A DNA stretch of 64,000 nucleotides, taken from contig CANSPM010000014.1 of assembly GCA_947648875.1 (NCBI GenBank), forward strand, positions 17,990 through 81,989, given 5' to 3'. Shown here one piece after another: positions 53,356-62,581 of the stretch; the first letter of the stretch is position 1; the number at the start of each line of letters is the position of its first letter. Source of the DNA: an uncultured Lachnospiraceae bacterium. Lineage in GTDB: Bacteria; Bacillota; Clostridia; Lachnospirales; Lachnospiraceae. The notes under the pieces are model-generated. The model was not told where the DNA came from. It searched no databases and worked only from the letters and a program-made list of their open reading frames with translations. The position numbers and the translations under genes were made by a program.

Positions 53356-54531
53356 CTATATCCTGAACTCGAACTCCTCATCAGCCAGTTTCAGATGATC
53401 ACCGTCAAATATTTCCATCTCCTGCTGCGTCGGGATTGGTCTGCCATTTATAAACGTCCTGTTTGTGGACTTCAGATCCATGATAAAATATCTGTCTCCC
53501 CGAATGACAATATCCGCATGGGTCCTGCTGACTTTTTCGTTGTCCCGCACAACATAATCCAAATACTTATTTCCCTTTCCGATCCGAAAAACAGGCTTGG
53601 TAATCCAGATGACCTCGTCCGTGCGCAACCTGCGCAGCGACGGATACCTTGGAGGCTGCTCCTCCAGCAGCCCTGTGGCCTCTTCATCCTCCAACAGCCC
53701 CGTGGCCTCTTCGTCCTCCAACAATCCCGTGGCCTCTTCGTCCTCCAGTAGCCCCGTGGCTTCCTCGTCCTCCAGCAGCCCCGTGGCTTCCTCATCGTCC
53801 AGCACCCTTGTGGAATCTTCATCCTCTGACAGACCTGCGGATCTCTCATGATCCAGCAGCCCTGTAGACGCTTCACTGTCCCGTGGATCTGCCGCGTTCC
53901 TTCCCCCAGTATGATTCTGACCGCCCACCGGCTTATCCGGCGAAGGACTGCTTTTCCGCGTGTCATGCCTTTTTATGGTACTGACAACACTTTTGTCCTC
54001 ACTCTTTATAAATTGCTCGATCCGCTCCCCGTCATAGGTATGTAAACTCTTGATGAAATATACAAAACGGGATATATAATCCATATCTTCTTCCTGAACG
54101 GAAGTCACGGAATAAATGATTGACTCCATAAAGGCAAATATATCTGCCTCCTGTCCCGCCTGTTCCAGCGGGAGATAGATAAACAGCACTTCCTTTGTAG
54201 TTTCATTGATAAAAACATGTTTGACATCCAGTATCATATGACTGGCCATCAGGGAATTGGCTTTCAGTTTTTGAAAGATGACCACAATCTGCTCCATGAT
54301 AAACAGAAAATCATACTTGCTCACCGGTTTTTTCAGTCTTTCGGCCAAGCTGATTCCCACTGGACCCGAATACTGTATGGCATTCCTGCCCAGACGCTTT
54401 GGCCTTAGCAACCCTCTGATATTTTTGTCTGAAAACAGGGTGAATTGTCTTTCATCCAGCTTTTCCTTCAGCGCTAGCTTCGCTTTCACGATCAGCTGAT
54501 ATCCCCTGGTTTTAACCTTATATTTTGCCAT
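53356..54531 (-). CDS. FHA-domain protein with TGLLEDEE phospho-acceptor-like array
   Basis: About 391 residues from the ATG at 54531 (AAAGGATG 8-9 bases upstream; another ATG lies 12 bases earlier). Residues 1-180 are an EssB/pseudokinase-like or DUF6382-like domain shared in pattern with the second FHA protein. A Ser/Pro-rich linker leads to an acidic stretch at about 220-291 with five identical ATGLLEDEE repeats plus STGLL and STRVL variants. The last 85 residues are an FHA domain (KVSRTHADIVI, LKSTNRTFINGR). Each repeat offers Thr with Leu at +3, a good FHA ligand if phosphorylated, so self-association or cross-linking is plausible. Confidence 0.87.
   Translation of the reverse strand: MAKYKVKTRGYQLIVKAKLALKEKLDERQFTLFSDKNIRGLLRPKRLGRNAIQYSGPVGISLAERLKKPVSKYDFLFIMEQIVVIFQKLKANSLMASHMILDVKHVFINETTKEVLFIYLPLEQAGQEADIFAFMESIIYSVTSVQEEDMDYISRFVYFIKSLHTYDGERIEQFIKSEDKSVVSTIKRHDTRKSSPSPDKPVGGQNHTGGRNAADPRDSEASTGLLDHERSAGLSEDEDSTRVLDDEEATGLLEDEEATGLLEDEEATGLLEDEEATGLLEDEEATGLLEEQPPRYPSLRRLRTDEVIWITKPVFRIGKGNKYLDYVVRDNEKVSRTHADIVIRGDRYFIMDLKSTNRTFINGRPIPTQQEMEIFDGDHLKLADEEFEFRI
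53655..53822 (-). repeat. 27-bp tandem repeats encoding ATGLLEDEE
   Basis: Five near-identical 27-base units plus one diverged unit (STRVLDDEE). The units keep the reading frame and differ at synonymous positions, so the peptide repeat appears conserved by selection. Confidence 0.9.
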
Positions 54532-54563
54532 TTTGCCAATCATCCTTTATGATATCTTTAGGT

Positions 54564-54800
54564 TCATTTCAACAGTTCGTCATATGTGGTGTTGAGTTCG
54601 TCCCTGATCGCCCTCAGCTGTTCTACCTGCACATGCTGTATTCCCCGTTCTATTTTTACAAGACATTCCCTTGTAATGGGAATCCCCTGCAAATCCAGAA
54701 GCCGGACCAGTTCCGTCTGTCCTATACCTTTTGATACTCTTATTTCCCTGATATTTTTTCCTATATTTCCTCTGCGATCCTGCTTAATCTTTTGTTCCAA
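54564..54800 (-). CDS. Xre-family HTH regulator heading the FHA/EssC operon
   Basis: A protein of about 78 residues with a cro/C1 helix-turn-helix (NIREIRVSKGIGQTELVRLL, then ITRECLVKIERG). The start was placed at TTG 54800 because AGAGGTGG stands 5 bases before it; a GTG 9 bases earlier overlaps that site. It is first in the leftward train and lies beside palindromes at 54867-54915, consistent with autoregulation (inference). Confidence 0.85.
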   Translation of the reverse strand: MEQKIKQDRRGNIGKNIREIRVSKGIGQTELVRLLDLQGIPITRECLVKIERGIQHVQVEQLRAIRDELNTTYDELLK

Positions 54801-54866
54801 CAGTTCCACCTCTTTTAGGTTTCGACCTGAATTTATTCTATTTTATTTATATTTTTAAGAGCCATG

Positions 54867-54915
54867 GGACTGATTCCAGTCCTATTTACTTAAAATAATA
54901 TTGCACTGTAAATAG
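54867..54915 (-). promoter_or_regulatory. Two palindromes upstream of the Xre gene (candidate operators)
   Basis: GGACTG-ATTC-CAGTCC at 54867-54882 and, partly overlapping, CTATTTAC (54882-54889) / GTAAATAG (54908-54915) with an 18-base spacer. They lie 67-115 bases before the start of the regulator in an A/T-rich control region. Confidence 0.5.
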
Positions 54916-54971
54916 AGGCATTTCCTCAATATACTCTAAACCGCAAATGACAACTGACTGTCTGGCACACT

Positions 54972-55002
54972 AAAAATACCTCTGAGATTTTCATCCCAGA
55001 GG
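54972..55002 (-). terminator. Terminator of the oxidoreductase gene
   Basis: Minus strand CCTCTG (55002-54997) pairs with CAGAGG (54984-54979), then TATTTTTA. It insulates the downstream operon from the oxidoreductase transcript. Confidence 0.75.
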
Positions 55003-55013
55003 CACTGATCCGA

Positions 55014-56315
55014 TCATTGCGCTGCATTTTTTATGCTGTTGTTCTCACTTACAAACTCCTTCAATACCATCATTTTCCCGCCGGACAACCGGGACTGCTC
55101 TGCCGCCAGTGCCATATAATGACTCTCCAGAGACTGCCTTAAGGACGTCAGAGCGGCCCTGCCCCGGTCCCTCGCCTCAAACAGGTCGTGGAGCATACAA
55201 AAATCCCCGCCGCTGTGCCCGGAAGCCGTCTCCTCTGCATCAATCCGCAGAGTCTCCTCCTCCCCGCCAAATCTGTGGAGCACCAGCGTTTCCTCTTCCA
55301 GATTTCCTGTAATATCTCCCTTTGTCCCCATAATATGTATCGATCTGTAATTGTTGCGATTCAGTCCACACATATGAAATCCTACGGTCACACCGTTTTC
55401 CATCTCCAGCGTGATGGACTGATTATCCACCACATCGTTGTCGCAGCGAAACACGCATCTGCCATAGGGGCTGGTATGCAGAACATCCAGAAGTCCCTCT
55501 CTGGTGGGCCGTACCATGACTGCGTTCTGCAGCCAGCCAGCGCCCTTCGCGTCATAGCCTGTCACTCTGTCGGTCACATAGATCTTCTCCGCGTCATATG
55601 GGCACTCCTCCTTTACGGGGCAGCCTTCCAGACAGTAGCGGGGTGCCCCCTCCGGCGCGTTCTCCTCCCGAAAATAAGAGCGGCTTCCCATGGAGGAGAT
55701 ACGTTCGCAGCGGCTGTCCGTAAGCCAGACCAGCAGATCCATATCATGGCAGCATTTTTGCAGGATCATGGGACTTGTCTCTGTACTGTTTCTCCAGTTG
55801 CCTCGGACAAAGCTGTGGGCCTGATGCCAATAGCCTACATTTTCACTGGCCTGTATGGAGATGATCCGCCCGATCACTCCCTCCTCCAGAAGTTTTTTCA
55901 ATCTCTGATAAAAGGGCGCGTACCGCAGTACATGACAGACAGTTACACTTCTTCCCAATTCCTCTGCCTTCTGCAATAATCTCCTACACTCCGCCACATC
56001 GTCTGACACCGGCTTTTCCAGCAGAAGATCATATCCCTTCTCCAGAGCCAGACAGGCGTGCCGCACATGATCCGCGTCCTGGGTGCATATAAACGCCATA
56101 TCCGCCAGCTTAGGCCGCGCAAACATTTCCTCTACCGTGGAAAAACACTGTTCCTCGGAGAGGGCGTACTCCCGCTGTATCTCCTTAAGTCGCTCCGGAA
56201 TCCTTTCCGCCGCCGCCACCAGCTTCATCTCCTCCGGAAATTGTTTGGAATAAGGCGCATAGGTCAACCTTCCCCTGCCTCCTGCTCCGGCAATCGCCAC
56301 TGTTGTAACTTTCAT
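55014..56315 (-). CDS. Gfo/Idh/MocA-family NAD(P)-dependent oxidoreductase
   Basis: A 433-residue sugar-type dehydrogenase. The Rossmann motif is AIAGAGGRGRLTYAP, the catalytic LLEKPVSDD segment and the CCHDMDLLVWL helix fit the family. A Cys-rich insertion (CLEGCPVKEECPYD) is typical of a Firmicutes subgroup. Substrate is probably a sugar or inositol derivative and cannot be told from sequence. AGGAGGA precedes the ATG. No sugar transporter is adjacent. Confidence 0.9.
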   Translation of the reverse strand: MKVTTVAIAGAGGRGRLTYAPYSKQFPEEMKLVAAAERIPERLKEIQREYALSEEQCFSTVEEMFARPKLADMAFICTQDADHVRHACLALEKGYDLLLEKPVSDDVAECRRLLQKAEELGRSVTVCHVLRYAPFYQRLKKLLEEGVIGRIISIQASENVGYWHQAHSFVRGNWRNSTETSPMILQKCCHDMDLLVWLTDSRCERISSMGSRSYFREENAPEGAPRYCLEGCPVKEECPYDAEKIYVTDRVTGYDAKGAGWLQNAVMVRPTREGLLDVLHTSPYGRCVFRCDNDVVDNQSITLEMENGVTVGFHMCGLNRNNYRSIHIMGTKGDITGNLEEETLVLHRFGGEEETLRIDAEETASGHSGGDFCMLHDLFEARDRGRAALTSLRQSLESHYMALAAEQSRLSGGKMMVLKEFVSENNSIKNAAQ

Positions 56316-56395
56316 CGCTTTTTCCTCCTAATGAAGATCCTTTGATCCCCTGATTGCTGCTTGATCGCTCTAAAGGGGAAAGTCCAATCAGCCCA

Positions 56396-59095
56396 TTACA
56401 TTTTCTGAATGAGCGCGTCCAGGTTTTTCATCAGCACCATATCCGGTTCCTGATGATGGATAAAAGAACTGTTCATTCCGTTCTTCCTGATTTTTTCAAT
56501 CCACAGCAACGCCGTTTCTCTGCTGATCTTCTGCTCCAGCATTCCATAATAGATATACGCAAGTTCATTTGACACATTGGTGTTGAAAACCGCGGGATCG
56601 TCGGAATTGATACAGACAATTAAGTTCTGCCGGTCGTTTATCCCATCCAGTTGATACAGCTGATTTTCTTCCATTCTGTCTAAATCCGCAATGGCCAGAT
56701 TGGAAGACGGATTCACCTCAATTACGATTCCTTTCCTTCCCAACTTTTCCTTCAACATTTTCTGGAGTTCCTCCACAATCAATACATCCTGTTCGGTGAC
56801 CTCATAATGAATCGGCTGTTCCATTTTTTTCACAAATCTTTTGCAATGTCTGGCCGCCGCCAGCACCCCGGCATCCCAGATAATCTTCTCTCCCCGAAAC
56901 ATCTTATCGCACAAACCTTTCTTTATCCTTCCGGCTTGAGCCTCCTGTTTCAATGTATGTTTGTAATCCGTAAACAGTCTGTGATATCCCGCCAGCAGAA
57001 TTTCTACCCCAATCCCCTCCTGCTCTCCTTCGCCCCCTGACCCGCCGTATATTCTTCCGGCCAACTCGCAAATCCGCTTCTCGATATATGCTAAAATGGT
57101 AGCCTGGAAATTACCGTAATTTCCACTCAGCATATCATAGGCCCAAAGATAGTTTTCCAGCGCTTCAATCTGTGGAATAATGATCACCGGATTCTGGGTT
57201 CTCCATTTTCTGGGTTCCATTCCCAACGCAATTCCATGTCCGATTCTGTCCCCCGCGTGAAACTTCAAATACTCCACAGCTTCATCCATTCTCCGCAGCC
57301 CTGACAGAATATGCCGGAAATCCTCCCCCGCATGGAAAGTAAATCCCAGACTTTGGGTGTAGCCTCCGGCTCTGCTCTTTCTTCCGATCTGTTCAATACT
57401 GCTGTCCCGCGCATTTTCATAGATTGGCGCAAACACCCAGACCGGTGTGGAATTTTCCAGACTCGCGGCGTCGATTCCCACCAGATATCTGCTCAACTCC
57501 ACAAATTCCGTCCTCAAATGCGTAAATGCCTCGATCTGCTTTTCATATTCCTCCTGCTGTTTTCCAAACAGGAAATAGGAACAGTCTTCTTTTCCGTTTT
57601 GAAAGCACTTTTCCGGCACAGAATCATCCGGTCTTTTCAGGAAATGTATCACGAGCCCCACCTGGGGAATCCGTCGTTTGGGGATATATTCCCCTTTTTC
57701 ATAATCGCAGTAATCCTCTTTCAGGATTTTCTGATACGCTTTCAGGAAATCCAGTACCTCCTGTCTAAAGCGCTTTTCCGATACTGGCATGGACGAGCGA
57801 AATTCGATTTTCTGTAAATCCTGATTCTGTAGCTGCTCCCGAATCGCTTTCTCCCAGAAATCATGGATATTCGCATGATTCAATGCCGAATTTACGCTGT
57901 AATGGGCCTGCTGAAAGTAGTCCAGCCCTTTTATCGTCTTCTGTTGTACACTGATATGAAACAGATAATTCCTGAATCGTAAATACTGCATTATACTTTT
58001 CTGTCTTTTCTTCTTTTTGCCTTCTATGTCCTCACTTTCCTCACAGTGCATCATGTCCTGTAAGGCGTAATACAGAAATACATTTTCATCCAAGGTGTGC
58101 AGATTCTGATCCTCTCCAAAGACCCGCATACACAGCCTGTCCCGAAAGGACTCCCGGGGTAAATATTTTTCTAGGATTGCCCATTTTTTGGAATAAAAAT
58201 CCGTAATATCCTTTTCTTCCTGATTTTGATACCTTTCCACATAATGCTCTTCAAATCTTTCTCCGTGGGCAAAGTCCTCCATAAAACTTCCCAATTCCGC
58301 TTCCGCCCTGACCGCCGCGCCTTCTTTTCCCTGTATTTCCAGCGCCAGGCAGGCTCTGGCGATTCCGCAACCCAGGATATAAAAAATCACTCTTCTGTTT
58401 TGTTCCTTTGTACCATTCACAAATTCCCTTCCCCAAAAAGTCTTCGCCCTCTCTGTCGTCAACGGCTCCATCAGGGAATCCCATATACTGGAAAAGGTCC
58501 TGGACACACCTTTATGTAAATGATTTTCGGCAACACCCGCCTCCAGGACTCTGGAAAGCTGTTGGTCGGCCACCTCAATGTTCCCGTAAAAATAATCCAA
58601 ACATCCGGCATCATGCCGTCTCTGATTCTCAATCATATACAGAATCGCAATGACGTCCATGGGAACATGGCAGCTTAGGCTGTGAAACAGCGCCACCTTA
58701 TTGTTGCCCGCAAATCCTCCAAAAAGTTCTTCATCCCCCTCATTCTTCCAGTATTTAAAAACAATTCTGCCATCCCTGTGGGATATCAGCGTTGAAGCCA
58801 TTTTCCGCATAATGTGAAGATAAAGCTGCTGTCCGTCATCATATTCTTCTGCGGAACAGAGAAAACACTTTTCAAGGTACAGGTATATCTCATCATAGGA
58901 ATAAATATTGTAATTTTGGCGGATGTACTCCACTAACTGCGCTTTTAAACAGTTCCTTGTCTGCTTCGCCTGCCGGGGCTCTCCGCTTTTGACTTCCCGG
59001 ATGTATTTCGACAGGAGATCCCGCCGAAATACATCCATAGAGGCAAAGGGATAACACAGGACACCCAGGAAACGGTTGATGGAATCATTGATCAT
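56396..59095 (-). CDS. rdrB: RADAR defence protein RdrB, adenosine-deaminase-like
   Basis: An 899-residue protein with adenosine-deaminase signatures spread over a large RdrB scaffold: H192-x-H194 in ENHLHKG, H588 and E591 in FTFHAGEDF, H620 in GDRIGHG, EVNPSSNLAI, and D832-D833 in INSDDPAVF. All zinc and catalytic residues appear present, so the deaminase should be active. In RADAR, RdrB forms a large shell and deaminates adenosine in nucleotides or RNA after phage sensing. The upstream partner rdrA is 20 bases away. GGAAGGAAG lies before the ATG. No SLATT or Csx27-type accessory gene is adjacent. Confidence 0.93.
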   Translation of the reverse strand: MINDSINRFLGVLCYPFASMDVFRRDLLSKYIREVKSGEPRQAKQTRNCLKAQLVEYIRQNYNIYSYDEIYLYLEKCFLCSAEEYDDGQQLYLHIMRKMASTLISHRDGRIVFKYWKNEGDEELFGGFAGNNKVALFHSLSCHVPMDVIAILYMIENQRRHDAGCLDYFYGNIEVADQQLSRVLEAGVAENHLHKGVSRTFSSIWDSLMEPLTTERAKTFWGREFVNGTKEQNRRVIFYILGCGIARACLALEIQGKEGAAVRAEAELGSFMEDFAHGERFEEHYVERYQNQEEKDITDFYSKKWAILEKYLPRESFRDRLCMRVFGEDQNLHTLDENVFLYYALQDMMHCEESEDIEGKKKKRQKSIMQYLRFRNYLFHISVQQKTIKGLDYFQQAHYSVNSALNHANIHDFWEKAIREQLQNQDLQKIEFRSSMPVSEKRFRQEVLDFLKAYQKILKEDYCDYEKGEYIPKRRIPQVGLVIHFLKRPDDSVPEKCFQNGKEDCSYFLFGKQQEEYEKQIEAFTHLRTEFVELSRYLVGIDAASLENSTPVWVFAPIYENARDSSIEQIGRKSRAGGYTQSLGFTFHAGEDFRHILSGLRRMDEAVEYLKFHAGDRIGHGIALGMEPRKWRTQNPVIIIPQIEALENYLWAYDMLSGNYGNFQATILAYIEKRICELAGRIYGGSGGEGEQEGIGVEILLAGYHRLFTDYKHTLKQEAQAGRIKKGLCDKMFRGEKIIWDAGVLAAARHCKRFVKKMEQPIHYEVTEQDVLIVEELQKMLKEKLGRKGIVIEVNPSSNLAIADLDRMEENQLYQLDGINDRQNLIVCINSDDPAVFNTNVSNELAYIYYGMLEQKISRETALLWIEKIRKNGMNSSFIHHQEPDMVLMKNLDALIQKM

Positions 59096-59115
59096 CGTCT
59101 GCTTCCTTCCTTCAT

Positions 59116-62100
59116 TTAAGCAAATATCTCTTCATACTCTTCAATGTTGGTTTCTATATCCGGCTGTACTTTCGCCAATTCCCCGTTCAATCTTTCCATA
59201 AATGTATTCATAATCTGCTCATCCGATTTCTGATACGCTGTAGACAGCGTTTTGGCAATTTCAGCCAGAAGCGAGGCATCCTGAGATATACCTTCCGCGT
59301 CTCCCACAAATCTTTTATATTTGTAATAACACTGTAGCAGGAAGATGAAATAGGATTCATTATACCAACTGTACCCGGTATTCTGCGACGAATCTAAAAC
59401 CGCGTAACTGAGCTGTAGGGAATCCAGCACCATCTGGGCCTCCGCTCTCCCGTACTTAACCCGATAGTTTGTGGCCAGCTTCCTCAGTTCTTCCATTATG
59501 TCTTCATAAATCGCATACGGCATAGGGTCTTTGAAACCATGTTCCAACAGCTTTTCCCTAACCTTTCTCTTGGTCTCCTTTGATTTTGTATTAGACACGC
59601 CGTCTTTGGACTTGCAAAATATTTTCCAGCTATCCATGGCAGCGCCAGTATCCAGCCTCCATTCGCCTCCGGGCTTAGATTCCCAGATTTTCCTCGTTTT
59701 TTCAAAATCCGTTATCACCAGTCTATCCGCGTCCTGTCCATTGAAATACAAACAGTTTTTAATCTTCTGCAAATAACCGGCAATCTCACTCTCCAGATAA
59801 GCGACCGCCGCTTCCGCCATTGCCTCTCCCCACAGCTTCCCGCTGTCAATTGCCTTCAGAAGCGCCACTCTTTTGGAGAGAACGTTGTGTTCAGCAGGCT
59901 TTCCATCCCCGTCCACGATTCCGTCATAGGTAAATTCTGCCCATTTTTCCTTTATGGCATCCCCCTCTCCTTCTAAATCCTGTGCTATTGTATTCATCAT
60001 CACGCGCTTGATCCGCTGTTCTTTCTGCTGCGCTGCCCATGTTGCGTCGGTACCATTTTGACCGCGTTCGTCATTGTACACCGTATCCCATAGCCCGTCA
60101 AATAACCGCATCACTTCATTCTGTGTTTTGGAAGCTGACAATTGATCCCTGATATATAAAAATTCCATTGTGTAAACAGGGTAATACTGCGCAACCATGT
60201 CTAATTCAGAGATTCCATTCACAAAAGCCACCGATGTAATTGCCTTCCAGAGCGCAATAATGATGCTTTGTCTGAGATCCACGTCATCTTTCTTCATTGC
60301 GCTTTCCTTCTTTACCGCACTTTCGCTCTTTTCTGTACCCTCCCTCTGTGCGGAATCGCTGTCCTGATACAATTCCAGTACTTTTTCCAAGGGCAGGTTT
60401 TTATAATAGGCCAGGTTCAAAGTTAGATCTCCTTTTACGAGAAAACACCTGTTTAATCGCCCCGGCGATAACTCTTTGAAAGTAACATTACCCGGATTGA
60501 ATTTGCTATCGCCCTCCCAATTCCTACCATCTACATCCAATACCTTCTCCGCTATATCCGGATGAAAGAAAAAATCTTTCATAGCTTCGCTCTTAAGTTC
60601 AATATAAGATTCGTTGTTTCCCGTTATTTTTAAATAGTCTCTTTCGTACAACAGTCTGGCCGCAAAATCCACCAGCAAATACAGCGAGAAGCGCTCGACC
60701 GGATCTCCGATTTCATAAGGGTTCGGCTTTTTCTCATCTTGTTTTCTGCCCTTGCCTTTCTGATTTACATTCTCAGAATCCGGATCCATCGGGCGCTTTT
60801 TATAAATGATAGAACGCGCATTATCAAAATAGACTCTGCTGGACTCCAGGTCCAGGCCAATGGTAAACATTCTCTTTTGTATCTCTTCCCGATGGTTGTT
60901 ATAGATAACTTTAGAAGAAACCATTGTGTCTAACAGCATCTTTTTCTGCTCCAGTTTCCGCCGTTCAATCTTCTTTTGCTCACGTATTTCTTCGGAATTT
61001 CCGCCCTTTTCCTTCTGCCCCTCCTCATATTGCTTTCTTTCCCTGGCAATATCGCTCAATACATTATAAACATTGTTCAAACCTCTTGAAGTACTGTCAA
61101 ACAGACAATACGTATAAGGCAGCGGCATGTTTGTCTCTTGTTCCATGTAACGGAAAAACGCGGGGGCAATCCAGTCTTTCAGCGCTTCCTCCAATAAGTC
61201 GGACAGACGTTTCTCCTCTCCCTTTTCCTCCCCCATGACATAATAGTTTCCCCTCTCTTCCAGAGACCAGTGCTTAATATTATGCCTGTAAACGGGCGGA
61301 AGGATTTTCTTCAAGTATTCATAGGTGAGCCGCTTTTTGCTGTCCAGAAGGAGGTTCTTCCCAATACGCTCTCCCAGAATATCTTTTTCCAGTGCCTTTT
61401 CCTGCCGGAGAAAATCCATCGTCAACGCCTCTTCAAACGTCTCCAGATCCCCGGATATCAATGTGACAATATTTTCATTGGATAAATAGGATAGCAGCGT
61501 TTTTACCACGTCCGCGCAACGGTATGTACTCAGGTCGATATCATCTATAAACACAAACAGCAGACCTTTACCCTGTTCAGATTTTTTCATCATTTTCTCG
61601 ATCAGCTGATTGAATTTAAGGATAAATTCCGTATCGGAGTTGAAAACTTTCGCGGAACTCGACACATATTGATTGTCCGTGGTGTACTCATGGATCAGGA
61701 TGTCACGGTACTCTTTCTGAATATAGGTATACTGCCGGATCACATCATCACAGCAGCTGCGAAGTTCGCTTTTTCCGATACAATCTCCATTTTCCCCTTT
61801 AGACTGTTCTTTATCCTTTTCATCCACCACGTCACTGAGCATCCCTAAAATTGTTGCCATTAAAGTGCTGGACTCTGACATATTTTCCGGCACGACAATG
61901 GGCAGCACAATATCATTATTTTCCTTCTGGCGTATCTGCAATTCTGCCCTGATTGTCTTTAATACGGAAGTTTTTCCCGCCCCTCTTACGCCAATAATGC
62001 CTATATTGTTTGTCTTCTGATCAATATACTGGTTTCCCTTCTTTTCTTTCTTATACAATCTCTCCGTGCTCTTCTCGCCTCTGAACTGGTCAATCTGGAT

Positions 62101-62196
62101 ATAAATTTGATCATAGGTGGGTAAAATCAAACGGACTTCCTCCGCCGTCAATTGCCTGGCGCCAATTTTGTTTTTCTGCATATTTCCCGCATTCAT
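59116..62196 (-). CDS. rdrA: RADAR defence protein RdrA, AAA+ ATPase
   Basis: A 1,026-residue STAND/AAA-type ATPase. Walker A GVRGAGKTSV starts at residue 69, Walker B LLFVFIDDIDL lies at about 212-222, followed by a long helical C-terminal region with many charged residues. Together with the following rdrB it makes the complete two-gene RADAR system (phage restriction by an adenosine deaminase). RdrA is thought to sense infection and work with RdrB. Predicted promoter 73 bases upstream of the start; AAAGG directly abuts the ATG, so a slightly later Met start is possible. Confidence 0.9.
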   Translation of the reverse strand: MNAGNMQKNKIGARQLTAEEVRLILPTYDQIYIQIDQFRGEKSTERLYKKEKKGNQYIDQKTNNIGIIGVRGAGKTSVLKTIRAELQIRQKENNDIVLPIVVPENMSESSTLMATILGMLSDVVDEKDKEQSKGENGDCIGKSELRSCCDDVIRQYTYIQKEYRDILIHEYTTDNQYVSSSAKVFNSDTEFILKFNQLIEKMMKKSEQGKGLLFVFIDDIDLSTYRCADVVKTLLSYLSNENIVTLISGDLETFEEALTMDFLRQEKALEKDILGERIGKNLLLDSKKRLTYEYLKKILPPVYRHNIKHWSLEERGNYYVMGEEKGEEKRLSDLLEEALKDWIAPAFFRYMEQETNMPLPYTYCLFDSTSRGLNNVYNVLSDIARERKQYEEGQKEKGGNSEEIREQKKIERRKLEQKKMLLDTMVSSKVIYNNHREEIQKRMFTIGLDLESSRVYFDNARSIIYKKRPMDPDSENVNQKGKGRKQDEKKPNPYEIGDPVERFSLYLLVDFAARLLYERDYLKITGNNESYIELKSEAMKDFFFHPDIAEKVLDVDGRNWEGDSKFNPGNVTFKELSPGRLNRCFLVKGDLTLNLAYYKNLPLEKVLELYQDSDSAQREGTEKSESAVKKESAMKKDDVDLRQSIIIALWKAITSVAFVNGISELDMVAQYYPVYTMEFLYIRDQLSASKTQNEVMRLFDGLWDTVYNDERGQNGTDATWAAQQKEQRIKRVMMNTIAQDLEGEGDAIKEKWAEFTYDGIVDGDGKPAEHNVLSKRVALLKAIDSGKLWGEAMAEAAVAYLESEIAGYLQKIKNCLYFNGQDADRLVITDFEKTRKIWESKPGGEWRLDTGAAMDSWKIFCKSKDGVSNTKSKETKRKVREKLLEHGFKDPMPYAIYEDIMEELRKLATNYRVKYGRAEAQMVLDSLQLSYAVLDSSQNTGYSWYNESYFIFLLQCYYKYKRFVGDAEGISQDASLLAEIAKTLSTAYQKSDEQIMNTFMERLNGELAKVQPDIETNIEEYEEIFA

Positions 62197-62268
62197 CCTT
62201 TCTCTTTATAGTACATTATATAGAATCTTATACAATGGTCCTGCGTCTTCCTAATCGTTTATAATATA

Positions 62269-62296
62269 ATCATATCATTTTTTGAATATCTGTCAA
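62269..62296 (-). promoter_or_regulatory. Predicted rdrAB promoter
   Basis: Minus strand TTGACA (62296-62291), 16 bases, TATGAT (62274-62269): a near-consensus constitutive-type promoter. Upstream of it, 62297-62580 holds no gene I can support, only A/T-rich sequence and a small imperfect hairpin near 62340-62372. Confidence 0.65.
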
Positions 62297-62581
62297 GTAA
62301 TACATATCTATTCGTGGTAAAGAGAAAATTCTTCTGCTTAAAAGGACATTTCCGATAGCAGGAATGCCCTTTTCAACCTCGCTGCTATTTTATTGTTCTC
62401 TTATGAAATATAAACTATTTGCTATATATGAATATTGATCATCAGATAACGCATCCTTCTCAAACCCACTTACACTATAAGCATAAGGCGTCCTGTCCTA
62501 TACAACTAGCAAGAGACGCGTATTGTTTGTAAATTGCATACGCCACGCTTTGCCGGGCGCTGCGGGGATTTCTCCGGGCGA

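Noticed and set aside
56396..59095. Ordinary purine-salvage adenosine deaminase
   Set aside because: It is about 900 residues instead of 330-350, the deaminase motifs are widely spaced, and it directly follows a 1,026-residue ATPase, the RADAR arrangement.
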